Assembly (NCBI RefSeq): GCF_001183985.1
Contig: NZ_LFZW01000001.1
Location: forward strand, 505,726 to 569,725
Reading direction: 5' to 3'
From: Peribacillus loiseleuriae
GTDB lineage: Bacteria > Bacillota > Bacilli > Bacillales > DSM-1321
DNA: 64,000 nucleotides
Position 1 is the first letter of the stretch. The number at the start of each line of letters is the position of its first letter. Below are positions 1-8,756 of the stretch, piece after piece. The notes beneath the pieces are model-generated. The model made no database searches and was not told the DNA's origin. It was given only the letters and a program-made list of their open reading frames with translations. Position numbers and translations under genes: made by a program.

Positions 1-60
1 ATATGTCGTGTAAATGACACTATAAACGGTGTATAGTGTGTGAGGTCAGACCCTTTTCAT
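1..60. repeat. Partial copy of a small dispersed repeat
   Basis: The part GTGTATAGTGTGTGAGGTCA followed by GACCCTTTT closely matches the right half of the 80-bp element at 34111-34190. Only one half is seen because the window begins here. Confidence 0.45.
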
Positions 61-83
61 GTTCTTACTATGATTTACTTTGG

Positions 84-1175
84 TTATTTCTTCATTTTGT
101 GTGAGATCCAAATCGCAAGCTGCAAAGTGATGGCATCTTTGAAGTGTTTAGGATTATATCCGGTATCCTCTTCAATTTTCTTCAATCGATAAATTAAAGT
201 GTTTCTATGGATAAATAGTTCATCCGCAGTTTGTTGGATGTTAAAGTTATTTTGAAAAAAGCTTTCAAGTGTGTCGGTATATTTTATGAGTGTTTTCGTC
301 ATAACTCTTTGGTAAAACCTTTCAGATTCATATGGATTAAGTTGATGAATTAAAACTTTGAGTTCGACGTCAGCGAAAGAGATTACTTCTTCAGAAGGAT
401 TGCTGATCGCAAGTGCTAAATCACAATCTTGATAGGATTGATAAAACATATTTAGAGAATCAAACGGAATACTAATGGCTAGGCGAAATGTTAGTTGAAG
501 TTTTTTTAGTGCATGATAAATTTCCTCAAGTTTTTTATCAATCTTCATTTGTGCTTGGTTGGAAAAAGCCAAAAAGATACGATTTGTGTTAATAAAACCA
601 ATAATACCGTTCTCCTCACCTAGTATTTCTTCTATCTTTTCTACAACAGTATGATTCGTAATCGTACCTTCAGCCATTTGAATGACAACGGTATTATACG
701 GAGGATGAAAGCTAATGCCAAGTAAATTAAGACCACGACTAATATGATCAAAGGATGGATTAATCTTCAATAATTCTTCAATCACCATTTCTTTTGTTCG
801 TTTCTTCCACTCCATTTGGGAGGTCATATATTCTGCCTTTATCATTAATTCTGTTGTCATCTTGACTAGTTCCCCTAAATCAGCCATTTCATCTGGATTA
901 CCTGTAATCCCAATGACCCCAACAATCTTGTCTTGAAAAACAATGGGTAGGTTGATACCAGGGTGAGACCCTTTCCAGGCTACACTTTGATTAGAAGGAA
1001 TCGTTAGCGTCTGCCCGGTTTTTAAAACGTGAAGTGCTCCTTCGTGAATATCATCGATTCTTTCAACATCTCGGGAAGCGATGATAATACCTGAATCATT
1101 CATGATATTGATATTCCGGTTAAGACGTATTGAAGTTTCCTTAACAATTGTATGAGCAATACTCCTTGTTAACAT
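84..1175 (-). CDS. cdaR: CdaR/PucR-type sugar diacid regulator
   Basis: A 363-residue transcriptional regulator. The N-terminal part (about 1-130) looks like the diacid recognition domain of CdaR, and the C-terminal 60 residues contain the PucR-type helix-turn-helix (NIQQTADELFIHRNTLIYRL). ATG is preceded by GGAGG at good spacing. It is divergent from the glycerate kinase-permease-LarA genes, so it is the likely activator of that unit in response to glycerate or a sugar diacid. The family assignment is firm; the inducer is inferred from neighbours. Confidence 0.85.
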   Translation of the reverse strand: MLTRSIAHTIVKETSIRLNRNINIMNDSGIIIASRDVERIDDIHEGALHVLKTGQTLTIPSNQSVAWKGSHPGINLPIVFQDKIVGVIGITGNPDEMADLGELVKMTTELMIKAEYMTSQMEWKKRTKEMVIEELLKINPSFDHISRGLNLLGISFHPPYNTVVIQMAEGTITNHTVVEKIEEILGEENGIIGFINTNRIFLAFSNQAQMKIDKKLEEIYHALKKLQLTFRLAISIPFDSLNMFYQSYQDCDLALAISNPSEEVISFADVELKVLIHQLNPYESERFYQRVMTKTLIKYTDTLESFFQNNFNIQQTADELFIHRNTLIYRLKKIEEDTGYNPKHFKDAITLQLAIWISHKMKK

Positions 1176-1272
1176 AATTCCTCCATGTTTTAGTTAATCC
1201 AAACAAAATATTCAGAAAATAATCCTCGTATTTTATACGTTAAACACGAAGCTTTCAAGAGTCAAGTTCAGT

Positions 1273-1304
1273 TATAATTAAATCATAAATTGAAAGCGTT
1301 TTCT
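1273..1304 (+). promoter_or_regulatory. Promoter -10 and cre site upstream of glycerate kinase
   Basis: A perfect TATAAT lies at 1273-1278. TGAAAGCGTTTTCT at 1291-1304 matches the CcpA cre consensus TGNAANCGNNNNCA except at the last base. Its position just after the predicted transcription start suggests repression by CcpA when preferred sugars are present. No convincing -35 is seen, which fits an activator-dependent promoter. Confidence 0.6.
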
Positions 1305-1320
1305 AGAAAGGGGGGAGATT

Positions 1321-2487
1321 ATGAAAATCGTTATTGCGCCAGATTCATTTAAAGGTAGTTTAAGTGCAGTAGAAGCATCCATCTCTATTAAAAAAGGCAT
1401 TAAAAAGGCTCTTCCTGATGCAGAAACGGTCTTGTTACCTATAGCTGATGGTGGTGAAGGGACGATGGAGACATTGGTTGTAGCTACAGGCGGTAGTAAA
1501 AAGCGTGTAGCTGTTTCTGGACCACTCGGCGAAACGGTGGAAGCTGAATATGGCGTATTAGGGGATGAAGAAACATGTGTCATTGAAATGGCGTCTGCAT
1601 CAGGGCTTGCACTCATCCCTCATGAACAGCTTAACCCCAGACTTGCAACTACGTATGGAACTGGAGAATTAATCAAACAAGCTTTAGATGATGGGTTTCA
1701 ATCTTTCATTTTGGCAATTGGCGGTTCTGCTACAAATGATGGAGGGGCTGGGATGTTACAGGCTCTAGGGATGAAGCTTTTAGATGAAAATGGAAAGGAG
1801 ATTTCCTTTGGTGGAGCTGAATTAGCCCGAATAAACTCAGTCGATGTCAGTGGATTTGACAAAAGAATTAAAGGTAGGAAATTTCTGATAGCTTCCGATG
1901 TACAAAATCCTTTAATCGGATCAGATGGAGCGTCTTCTGTTTTTGGACCACAGAAGGGCGCGACAATTGAAGATGTAAAGATGTTGGATCAATGTTTGGC
2001 TCACTGGGCAGATGAAGTTGAAAAGGTCACAGGTATCCATCTTCATGACCGACCTGGTGCTGGGGCAGCTGGAGGTCTTGGCGGAGCTTTCCAAGCATTT
2101 TTCCCTGCTGAAATGAGGCGTGGGATCGACATTGTCATTGAATATACGAAGTTACAGCAAGCGCTTATCGGGGCAGATCTTGTGATTACTGGAGAGGGCC
2201 AGGTTGACTTTCAGACAGCATCTGGAAAGACGCCAATGGGAGTAGCGCAAGCCGCTAAATCACAAGGGATTCCTTCTATCATTCTGGCAGGATCTATTGG
2301 GCCAGGTATTGAAACTTTATATCAATTTGGGGTAGTAAGTGTGAACAGTATTATTAATCAACCGATGATGCTGAGTGAAGCAATGGAACGTGCAGGTGAA
2401 TTATTAGAGCATTGTTCGGAGCAAGTTATTCGTTCATTTTTTTATCCCGCATTAACGGAAAGTCAAAACCCCCACCTCGAGAATTAG
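1321..2487 (+). CDS. glxK: Glycerate kinase
   Basis: A 388-residue GarK/GlxK-family kinase that phosphorylates D-glycerate and so feeds it into lower glycolysis. Typical family features are the N-terminal IAPDSFKGSLSA, the PIADGGEGTMETL segment, AIGGSATNDGGAGMLQALG and the GEGQVDFQTASGKTP loop near the C terminus. AGGGGGGAG lies just upstream of ATG. The last 16 or so residues (after EQVIRSF) do not look like the family. They are encoded by a dispersed repeat that also occurs at 12016-12073, so the native stop has been replaced. It probably forms an operon with the permease and LarA genes. Confidence 0.9.
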   Translation: MKIVIAPDSFKGSLSAVEASISIKKGIKKALPDAETVLLPIADGGEGTMETLVVATGGSKKRVAVSGPLGETVEAEYGVLGDEETCVIEMASASGLALIPHEQLNPRLATTYGTGELIKQALDDGFQSFILAIGGSATNDGGAGMLQALGMKLLDENGKEISFGGAELARINSVDVSGFDKRIKGRKFLIASDVQNPLIGSDGASSVFGPQKGATIEDVKMLDQCLAHWADEVEKVTGIHLHDRPGAGAAGGLGGAFQAFFPAEMRRGIDIVIEYTKLQQALIGADLVITGEGQVDFQTASGKTPMGVAQAAKSQGIPSIILAGSIGPGIETLYQFGVVSVNSIINQPMMLSEAMERAGELLEHCSEQVIRSFFYPALTESQNPHLEN

Positions 2488-2567
2488 AGGAATCGAAGAA
2501 GCTTAGGTGGGGACTAACCATCAGTGGGTATGAAAGACCCCCCACTGATAGAAGGTTCACTGTATCA
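2436..2567. repeat. Dispersed hairpin-forming repeat, long copy
   Basis: Begins near TTTATCCCGCATTAACGG (2441) and ends near GAAGGTTCACTGTATCAT. It contains two inverted repeats: CCCCACCT/AGGTGGGG, and ATCAGTGGG (2520-2528) with CCCACTGAT (2541-2549). A shortened relative at 12016-12073 shares both ends. It overlaps the last codons of glycerate kinase. Confidence 0.65.
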
Positions 2568-2598
2568 TCAACTAAATAGATAAAGGGAGGTTTGGCAT

Positions 2599-3723
2599 AT
2601 GAAAATCAAAAAAACGATAGAAAAAGTTCCGGGTGGATTAATGGTCGTTCCTCTTTTGTTTGGGGCGTTACTAAATACCATCGATCAAATGCATATCCCT
2701 TTTGTCATGAATTTCTTGAAGACGCTTGGGGTCGCTCAAACACCAGATGGATTTTATGAATTTTTACGAATCGGTGGGTTTTCGGAGGCATTATTTAAAA
2801 ATGGTTCGCTGGTATTAATAGCACTTTTTCTCTTCTGTGCTGGAAGTCAAATGAACTTGAAAGTAGGTGGGAGAGCACTTAAGAAAGGTGTCTTGCTCAC
2901 ATCTTCAAAATATTTAACCGGTCTTACAATAGGACTACTATTTGGAATCTTTTTCGATCCAATGGATGGGATTCTTGGCTTGTCTACATTGGCTATTATT
3001 GCCGCTATGACAAATGGAAACGGTGGAATGTATGTAGCATTGACGGGTCAATATGGAAACCGTTCGGATGTTGGCGCAGTGTCAGTTCTATCTTTAAACG
3101 ATGGTCCATTCCTCACTCTTATGTCTTTAGGTTTATTAGGTTCTAGTTTTCCGGTCATCGCTTTTATCGCTGTTTTACTGCCAATTGGTTTAGGGATGTT
3201 ACTTGGAAATTTAGATCCTGAAATCCGAGCTTTTTTAAAGCCAGGAGAAATCCTACCAGTTCCATTCTTCGCCTTTGCTTTGGGGGCGGGGATGAATCTT
3301 GCTAACTTCTTCAACCCATCCGTTGTTGCTGCAGGTCTTACAATCGGAATTTTAACAACGGTCCTTACTGCTACGACAGGTATTCTAGTATTCAAGTTAT
3401 TCAAAGAAAAAAGTTATATCGGTCCTGTTGCTGAAGCATCGACAGCAGGAAATGCCGCAGCTACCCCTGCAGCGATAGCAGCTGCATCCGCAGTTGCAGC
3501 GAGTTCTGGCATGATGAGTAATGCGGAGGCTGCTAGCTATGCAAGTATAGTAAACGTTGCTACCGCGCAAATCTCAATCGCTACCTTAACGACTGCTATT
3601 TTGTGTCCAATCGCTGTTATTTTAGTAGATAAATATCAAAAGAAGCGTGGTATCGATGGTACGATTGAAGGCCCAGGTCCAAATAATGATATCAACAAAG
3701 TGACTCATTCATCTATCAATTAA
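2599..3723 (+). CDS. kdgT: 2-keto-3-deoxygluconate permease family transporter
   Basis: A 374-residue membrane protein resembling KdgT-type proton symporters, with about ten hydrophobic segments and the family-like stretch AIIAAMTNGNGGMYVALTGQ followed by LSLNDGPFLTL. AAAGGGAGG precedes the ATG. It is longer than the classical KdgT (about 330 residues) and has a polar C-terminal tail. Next to glycerate kinase and LarA it probably imports a sugar acid used by this unit; the substrate here is inferred and may be glycerate or another acid rather than KDG. Confidence 0.8.
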   Translation: MKIKKTIEKVPGGLMVVPLLFGALLNTIDQMHIPFVMNFLKTLGVAQTPDGFYEFLRIGGFSEALFKNGSLVLIALFLFCAGSQMNLKVGGRALKKGVLLTSSKYLTGLTIGLLFGIFFDPMDGILGLSTLAIIAAMTNGNGGMYVALTGQYGNRSDVGAVSVLSLNDGPFLTLMSLGLLGSSFPVIAFIAVLLPIGLGMLLGNLDPEIRAFLKPGEILPVPFFAFALGAGMNLANFFNPSVVAAGLTIGILTTVLTATTGILVFKLFKEKSYIGPVAEASTAGNAAATPAAIAAASAVAASSGMMSNAEAASYASIVNVATAQISIATLTTAILCPIAVILVDKYQKKRGIDGTIEGPGPNNDINKVTHSSIN

Positions 3724-3811
3724 AAGGATTTCTAAAAGGGGCTGCCATTGAAATATTAACGTAGTTTAAGATGTTAATAGACAATATATGAATTGTATAT
3801 AAAGTAGTTGT

Positions 3812-3836
3812 GGTGTCCGTTTTTGGTTCGGACACC
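3812..3836 (+). terminator. Hairpin between permease and larA-like gene
   Basis: GGTGTCCG (3812-3819) pairs with CGGACACC (3829-3836). The following sequence is only moderately T-rich, so it may be a partial terminator or processing site within the operon. Confidence 0.45.
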
Positions 3837-3917
3837 CTCTAGTCTTTTTACTTAAAGCCACTCTTTTTTTGAATGTTTACTTCGCTACTTTTATTTTTAT
3901 AGGGAAAGGAAATAGAT

Positions 3918-5180
3918 ATGAAAACAAATTTATTGTACGGAAAAGACGGATTATTACTTGATTTACCTGATGATGTATTCTTGGTTGAGCCAAACAATCT
4001 ATTGGGAATGGAGGAAGAAAAAGAGGCGGTCACACATGCTCTTAGAAATCCAATAGGTGCTCGCTCCCTTAAGGAAACCGTTAAAGCGACAGATACGGTC
4101 GCGATTGTTATCAGTGATATTACAAGACCAACTCCTAATCATAAACTAGTTCCTTGGCTGATTGAGGAGTTGAGCCATGTTCCACTAGAGAATTTTGTCA
4201 TTATAAACGGCACTGGCACCCATCGGGACCAAACAAGTGAAGAGTTTGTTTTGATGCTTGGTGAATGGGTCGTAGACAATATTCGTATCATCAATAATAA
4301 TTGCCATGATAAAGAAACATTAGTTAATTTGGGGCAGAGCAAGTTTGGTTGTGATGTTTATTTAAATAAAGAGTATGTGGAAGCTGATTTTCGGATTGTA
4401 ACAGGTTTTATTGAACCCCATTTTTTTGCCGGGTTTTCTGGAGGACCTAAAGGCATTATGCCGGGGATTGCTGGGATAGAGACAATCATGACATTTCATA
4501 ATGCAAGAATGATCGGGGACCCCCTATCAACATGGGGAAATATGGAGAACAACCCTGTTCAAGAAATGACGCGTGAAATAAATCAAATGTGTAAACCAGA
4601 CTTCATGTTGAACGTCACTTTAAATAAAGACAAAGAAATAACAGCTGTATTTGCTGGTGAATTATATGAAGCACATGACAAGGGGTGTGCGTTTGTTAAG
4701 GAACATGCGATGATACAGTGCGCAAAACGATTTGATGTAGTCATTACATCAAATTCAGGCTACCCTCTTGATCAAAATCTTTATCAAGCGGTGAAGGGGA
4801 TGAGCGCCGCGCATAAAATCGTGAAAAAAGGAGGCGCAATTATTATTGCATCCGAATGTTCAGATGGGCTTCCGAGCCACGGCAACTATTCGAAGATTTT
4901 TGACATGGCGAAAAGTCCTCAAGAGTTATTAGATTTGATAAGCAGTCCTGAATTTAAAATGTTCGATCAATGGCAAGTTCAAAAACAGGCGGTTATTCAA
5001 GTGTGGGCGGATGTATATGTTTATTCTAAACTTACGGATGAGCAAGTGAAGGGCGCCATGCTAAAAAGCACGGATAACATTGAACAAACGCTTGAGGAAT
5101 TAAAACAGATTTATGGTGAGGATATGTCGATAGCTGTTTTGCCTTTGGGTCCACTAACGATACCTTATGTAGAAGAGTAA
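3918..5180 (+). CDS. larA: LarA-family (DUF2088) nickel-pincer racemase/epimerase
   Basis: A 420-residue protein of the lactate racemase LarA family, whose members use a nickel-pincer nucleotide to racemise or epimerise 2-hydroxyacids. Visible family motifs are SDITRPTPNHKLVP (substrate/cofactor Asp and Arg), INGTGTHR (catalytic His) and EPHFFAGFSGGPKGIMPG, which holds the second catalytic His and the Lys that anchors the cofactor. AAAGGA lies upstream of ATG. Cofactor genes larB/C/E are not in the window. Given glycerate kinase and a sugar-acid permease upstream, a 2-hydroxyacid other than lactate is a reasonable substrate, but that is inference. Confidence 0.82.
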   Translation: MKTNLLYGKDGLLLDLPDDVFLVEPNNLLGMEEEKEAVTHALRNPIGARSLKETVKATDTVAIVISDITRPTPNHKLVPWLIEELSHVPLENFVIINGTGTHRDQTSEEFVLMLGEWVVDNIRIINNNCHDKETLVNLGQSKFGCDVYLNKEYVEADFRIVTGFIEPHFFAGFSGGPKGIMPGIAGIETIMTFHNARMIGDPLSTWGNMENNPVQEMTREINQMCKPDFMLNVTLNKDKEITAVFAGELYEAHDKGCAFVKEHAMIQCAKRFDVVITSNSGYPLDQNLYQAVKGMSAAHKIVKKGGAIIIASECSDGLPSHGNYSKIFDMAKSPQELLDLISSPEFKMFDQWQVQKQAVIQVWADVYVYSKLTDEQVKGAMLKSTDNIEQTLEELKQIYGEDMSIAVLPLGPLTIPYVEE

Positions 5181-5251
5181 ATTGAGACCGGGAGGGGAGG
5201 ATAGAGAATTGGTATACTTTTTATAAAAAATTATAAGTAAGGTACACATAT

Positions 5252-5568
5252 AAGGGGATGTCCTATAACATCCCCCGTAATTACTACATATAGTATACTT
5301 TTATCCGAAATTTCGTTTCTAAGACAACAAAAGTGGCTTCGGCGCGCAAATCTCAAATCTCGCTCGAAAAGTAGTGATTCTGACACGCAAATTTGAATTC
5401 CGGGTTGCTATGGTTGAAAAGGTGAGGTGAAGCATGCATCAAGTCCGGTGTTTCTGCCTAAACTTGCTCATCCCGCATCATTTTGCAACCGAGTTTTTAA
5501 ATGAAGTGCAAGCAACACGAATAACTATGTGGCGAGTGCTGGGGTAAACACTTATGGGACATCCTCTT
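5252..5568. repeat. MITE-like noncoding element with 17-bp terminal inverted repeats
   Basis: The 395-bp gap after larA holds no gene. Its ends are AAGGGGATGTCCTATAA (5252-5268) and TTATGGGACATCCTCTT (5552-5568), inverted repeats with two mismatches. The left end also forms a tight hairpin (GGGGATGT/ACATCCCC). No coding content is seen inside, which suggests a non-autonomous mobile element. Confidence 0.55.
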
Positions 5569-5575
5569 ATTGCAC

Positions 5576-6982
5576 TTAAATAATTACATGCTTGCTTTTC
5601 GCTTCTTTTATCCATAACGGAAATTCATTGAGTAATTTATTATACAAATCATGGTCACTCTCATTCTCGATGTCGACGATCTGAAAAAAGTTTGCATTGT
5701 CGATGAAGCGGCCTTCTAAATTGTCGAGCTTCTTAAGGACGTCAAAGTTTCCGTTACCAATTCCGACGAACTGCCAAAACAAGGGCTGATTGGATGATTC
5801 AATCAATACTTTTGAAACATTGTCTTGTTTCCGGCTTGCCTTCTTCACGCCGCCATCATTGATGAAAATCAAATAGACCGGTACCTCGCTTGTTTCTTCT
5901 TCTAAATATTTTTGTAATACATCTCTCATAACAGGTGGTTCATTATTGGCACCAAACTTTTTTACTGTTGGATTAGAAAGGATTTCGCGTTCGATATAAT
6001 CAGTGAAGTCGTTCTCGGTAATCGAAGGCATCCGTGTGAATTCATTGTCATAAATCCATACGTCTAAGACGCCGTCATCATCGAAGCGGGTTGCCAATGC
6101 AAGGAGCCTTTCAATAACGTTTTGAACGGTGCCGTTTTGATAAAGCCTGCGCATCGAACCTGATATATCAAGGACCACTCCTACTCGGGAAATTCCTTTC
6201 TGTAGTGCCTTTTTCTCCAACGCGATATCGACTTTTTTCTTGAGCAGGTCAAAACTAGTGAGTTTTAACGGCTCGGTTATTTGAACAGGCTCGGGCACCG
6301 GTTTAGGAGTCTCCTCGGTTTCCTCGTGATAAAGATCCAAGAATTCCTGAAGCCCGGCATTATACCCTCTGCCAACTGGATTAAAACGCCAGTCATCGTC
6401 CTTGTTGTAAATATTCCCTAGTTCACAAGCTGTTTCGTCATGGAACTGATTTTCGGTAAAGGAAATGAGGGTGTCGTTTGTGTCAAAGTCTTCAAGGGTC
6501 ATGTGGATGGAGCGAAAGTGCTGGAAGCTTTGATTTTTTTCAGCAGCATTATGTATGGTCAGGACGAAGAGTAGTTCTTGAATGTCGCTCCTTATGTAGG
6601 GCATGTCCAGGGTCATATGTTGCTTCGCTGCATTGTGCATTTGATTTGCCAAGATAAGAGACTTGTCCGGAGATACCCGCTGGTTATAAAAGATAAAGTA
6701 CTCTTCAAGAGGAATTTTTCGCTGTTCATTTAACATAAATACGGATACGTCAACATCGTATTGGCTACTCTCATAGGGAGTGGAAATATCCCATGCTATA
6801 GTAATGCGCCATTTTTTCGTGTGCGGGTATTGTTTGCTCAGATTCATTCTCTGGCCTTTAACTAAGGTAAGTATACGAACACATCCTTCAATAATCTTCT
6901 TTTCATTGTACACGAAAGGGTCAATTGTTTGATACATATATATCCAAAAGTCAGTAACTTCAATGAAACCTTTTGCGGGCAA
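5576..6982 (-). CDS. TerD-VWA protein (TerF-like)
   Basis: A protein of up to 468 residues. The first 210 residues follow the TerD fold (KGQRMNLSKQYPHTKKWRI parallels the TerD start; the domain ends DDDWRFNPVGRGYNAGL). A proline-rich linker leads to a C-terminal von Willebrand A domain with the MIDAS motif VVLDISGSM and a later FINDGG. This is the TerF architecture known from tellurite and stress clusters. The farthest start is TTG at 6982, but that overlaps a divergent ECF-type promoter. ATG at the MYQTIDPF position is an alternative and neither has a strong ribosome site. It probably acts as a metal-binding scaffold of the Ter system. Confidence 0.8.
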   Translation of the reverse strand: MPAKGFIEVTDFWIYMYQTIDPFVYNEKKIIEGCVRILTLVKGQRMNLSKQYPHTKKWRITIAWDISTPYESSQYDVDVSVFMLNEQRKIPLEEYFIFYNQRVSPDKSLILANQMHNAAKQHMTLDMPYIRSDIQELLFVLTIHNAAEKNQSFQHFRSIHMTLEDFDTNDTLISFTENQFHDETACELGNIYNKDDDWRFNPVGRGYNAGLQEFLDLYHEETEETPKPVPEPVQITEPLKLTSFDLLKKKVDIALEKKALQKGISRVGVVLDISGSMRRLYQNGTVQNVIERLLALATRFDDDGVLDVWIYDNEFTRMPSITENDFTDYIEREILSNPTVKKFGANNEPPVMRDVLQKYLEEETSEVPVYLIFINDGGVKKASRKQDNVSKVLIESSNQPLFWQFVGIGNGNFDVLKKLDNLEGRFIDNANFFQIVDIENESDHDLYNKLLNEFPLWIKEAKSKHVII

Positions 6983-6994
6983 ATACGTTATAAT
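6964..6994 (+). promoter_or_regulatory. ECF sigma-type (SigW/SigM/SigX-like) promoter of the yceG operon
   Basis: TGAAAC (6964-6969) followed after exactly 16 bases by CGTT (6986-6989) matches the ECF sigma pattern of Bacillus extracytoplasmic stress regulons. An overlapping TATAAT (6989-6994) could also serve a vegetative polymerase. It leads to a leader of about 120 bases before the GTG of yceG. The B. subtilis yce operon is known to be ECF-controlled. Confidence 0.6.
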
Positions 6995-7117
6995 AGATAC
7001 AAGAGTTTTTCAGTGATTTTTGACAGCCTAGACCCTTAAAGCTGTGCCATCTGAATTGGTAGGCATGCGTAGGTTGAACAAAGAGCTTAGCGCTTTTCTT
7101 TGAAAGGAGATTTGTCA

Positions 7118-8740
7118 GTGGGTGCATTTGGTCAATACGCAAAGATCAATCCGGTATTGATCGATTTTACAGAAGATGAATGGAAACAATTAATCGAAAA
7201 GAAACGCTTAGAAAGAGATAATTTCCGAAGCGGTGAACCCTTCATTAGCTTTGGGCAAGTGGCGGCTCGTTTTTTAGGTATTCCCCGAGATGAGGATGAT
7301 TATTATCTTACATTATTTACATTATCTCAAAACCCTCATGTATACGTCTGGAATGACCGTTTAAACAAAGAAAATGATCCCGAGAAATTTCATGCACTTC
7401 AAGAAGTGCTACAAATAAACCAAAGTGAACAGCTTTCCGTTAATCGATTTATTGCTTTTCTTGAAGGGAGACAGCTTATTCCGTCTCATGAAGATACTTC
7501 GATTCATCGGCATATACGTGAAAGTTTCAATAAAACATTATCCCAATTTGTCGAACAACATGAATCAGGATTTAAGCATCCTGATTTTCGCAGGGTGATT
7601 AGCGATTTAATTAAATGGCTTTGGAACCATGTTGATGAAATCCTTAGTAAACTAGATGAAGGAGAAGTTCCAGTTGTTTTATGGTATGGCGACGCAACGA
7701 AAAGCGAACTTTATTTCTTATCATTTATTCTAAATTTAGGCTTTGATTTATTAATATTCCATCCACTAGGGTCTGATATCTTCAAAGAACTAGATCCAGA
7801 ACGGAAGCAAATGATTGTTCAGGATTTTCAAGTAAAAAAAGAACCAAGACCTTTTCCAACACAGCGCCCGGATCGTAGGGCAACGGTTGCGTATCAGGCA
7901 TCTAAGGAAATTGAGCGGATTCTACACACTGAAGAGACGCCTATATTCAAGCCTTGGCAGTATCGTTCCCATTTCCCTGTTTCCATCACACTAAAAACAA
8001 CGTATGATGAATTATTTTTAATGAGCAGGGAAAGAGCGTTCATTAGACCGAACTTTAAAATTGAAGGAAATGAAGTGCATATACCTTCCCTATTCGCGAA
8101 GGTATCCGGCGTGATAACGAATAGAAGTGAGTATTGGGGGAAAGTTGAGGAGCTAAAAGGTGGCGATCTATCGCTGTTTATCCGTTATTTTCCTTTTACA
8201 AACAGCATCAATGGCAATTACCTCTATCATTATCAGCATGCACTTTCCGATGATGGGGTACTAGATCCAAAAAAAATGATTAATAGCGTATGGTGGAAAT
8301 TAAAGCAATTGCCACTTGGTGTCCAAGAAGCAATTGCTGCGGGAATTTCAAGAGTTTGTGCGCACCCTAAGCTTCTTCGTGAGCATCATGAGACGATAGA
8401 GGATGTTCAATTGTATTTATTTACACAGCTTACTGTATTGCCCGAGTCTATTGTTGGATTGTTACTTAAATTTGATTATCCACAGTTTGTTCCGAGAATT
8501 ATTTTGTATAATAGCGGTTCCGGAAATGGATTAGCACGTTCAGATACTGCGTTATTGCTTTTGTTAAATGAGTTGGGTTTTGATATCATTCTCCTTAATC
8601 CATCAGGACTTAGAGATTTAGAGCTTTACCTAGATGAACAATATTATGATGTACATTTAATGGATCAATTTGAATTTAATTATGAATATAAAGAACCAAA
8701 AAAACCGATATGGCGCCGTCTTTTCAAAAAAGATACGTAA
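7118..8740 (+). CDS. yceG: YceG-family protein of the Ter-associated system
   Basis: A 540-residue cytoplasmic protein resembling B. subtilis YceG, a large uncharacterised component found beside TelA and TerD proteins and assigned in comparative genomics to the Ter-linked biosynthetic module. The start is GTG at 7118, eight bases after AAAGGAG; a TTG 18 bases upstream would put that site inside the gene. No signal peptide or membrane segment is seen. The repeated hydrophobic strand patterns (VVLWYGDATKSELYFL and ILYNSGSGNGLARSDTALLL) suggest two related alpha/beta units. It is followed after 16 bases by yceH, indicating one transcript. Confidence 0.8.
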   Translation: MGAFGQYAKINPVLIDFTEDEWKQLIEKKRLERDNFRSGEPFISFGQVAARFLGIPRDEDDYYLTLFTLSQNPHVYVWNDRLNKENDPEKFHALQEVLQINQSEQLSVNRFIAFLEGRQLIPSHEDTSIHRHIRESFNKTLSQFVEQHESGFKHPDFRRVISDLIKWLWNHVDEILSKLDEGEVPVVLWYGDATKSELYFLSFILNLGFDLLIFHPLGSDIFKELDPERKQMIVQDFQVKKEPRPFPTQRPDRRATVAYQASKEIERILHTEETPIFKPWQYRSHFPVSITLKTTYDELFLMSRERAFIRPNFKIEGNEVHIPSLFAKVSGVITNRSEYWGKVEELKGGDLSLFIRYFPFTNSINGNYLYHYQHALSDDGVLDPKKMINSVWWKLKQLPLGVQEAIAAGISRVCAHPKLLREHHETIEDVQLYLFTQLTVLPESIVGLLLKFDYPQFVPRIILYNSGSGNGLARSDTALLLLLNELGFDIILLNPSGLRDLELYLDEQYYDVHLMDQFEFNYEYKEPKKPIWRRLFKKDT

Positions 8741-8756
8741 GAAAGAGGGATCAAGA

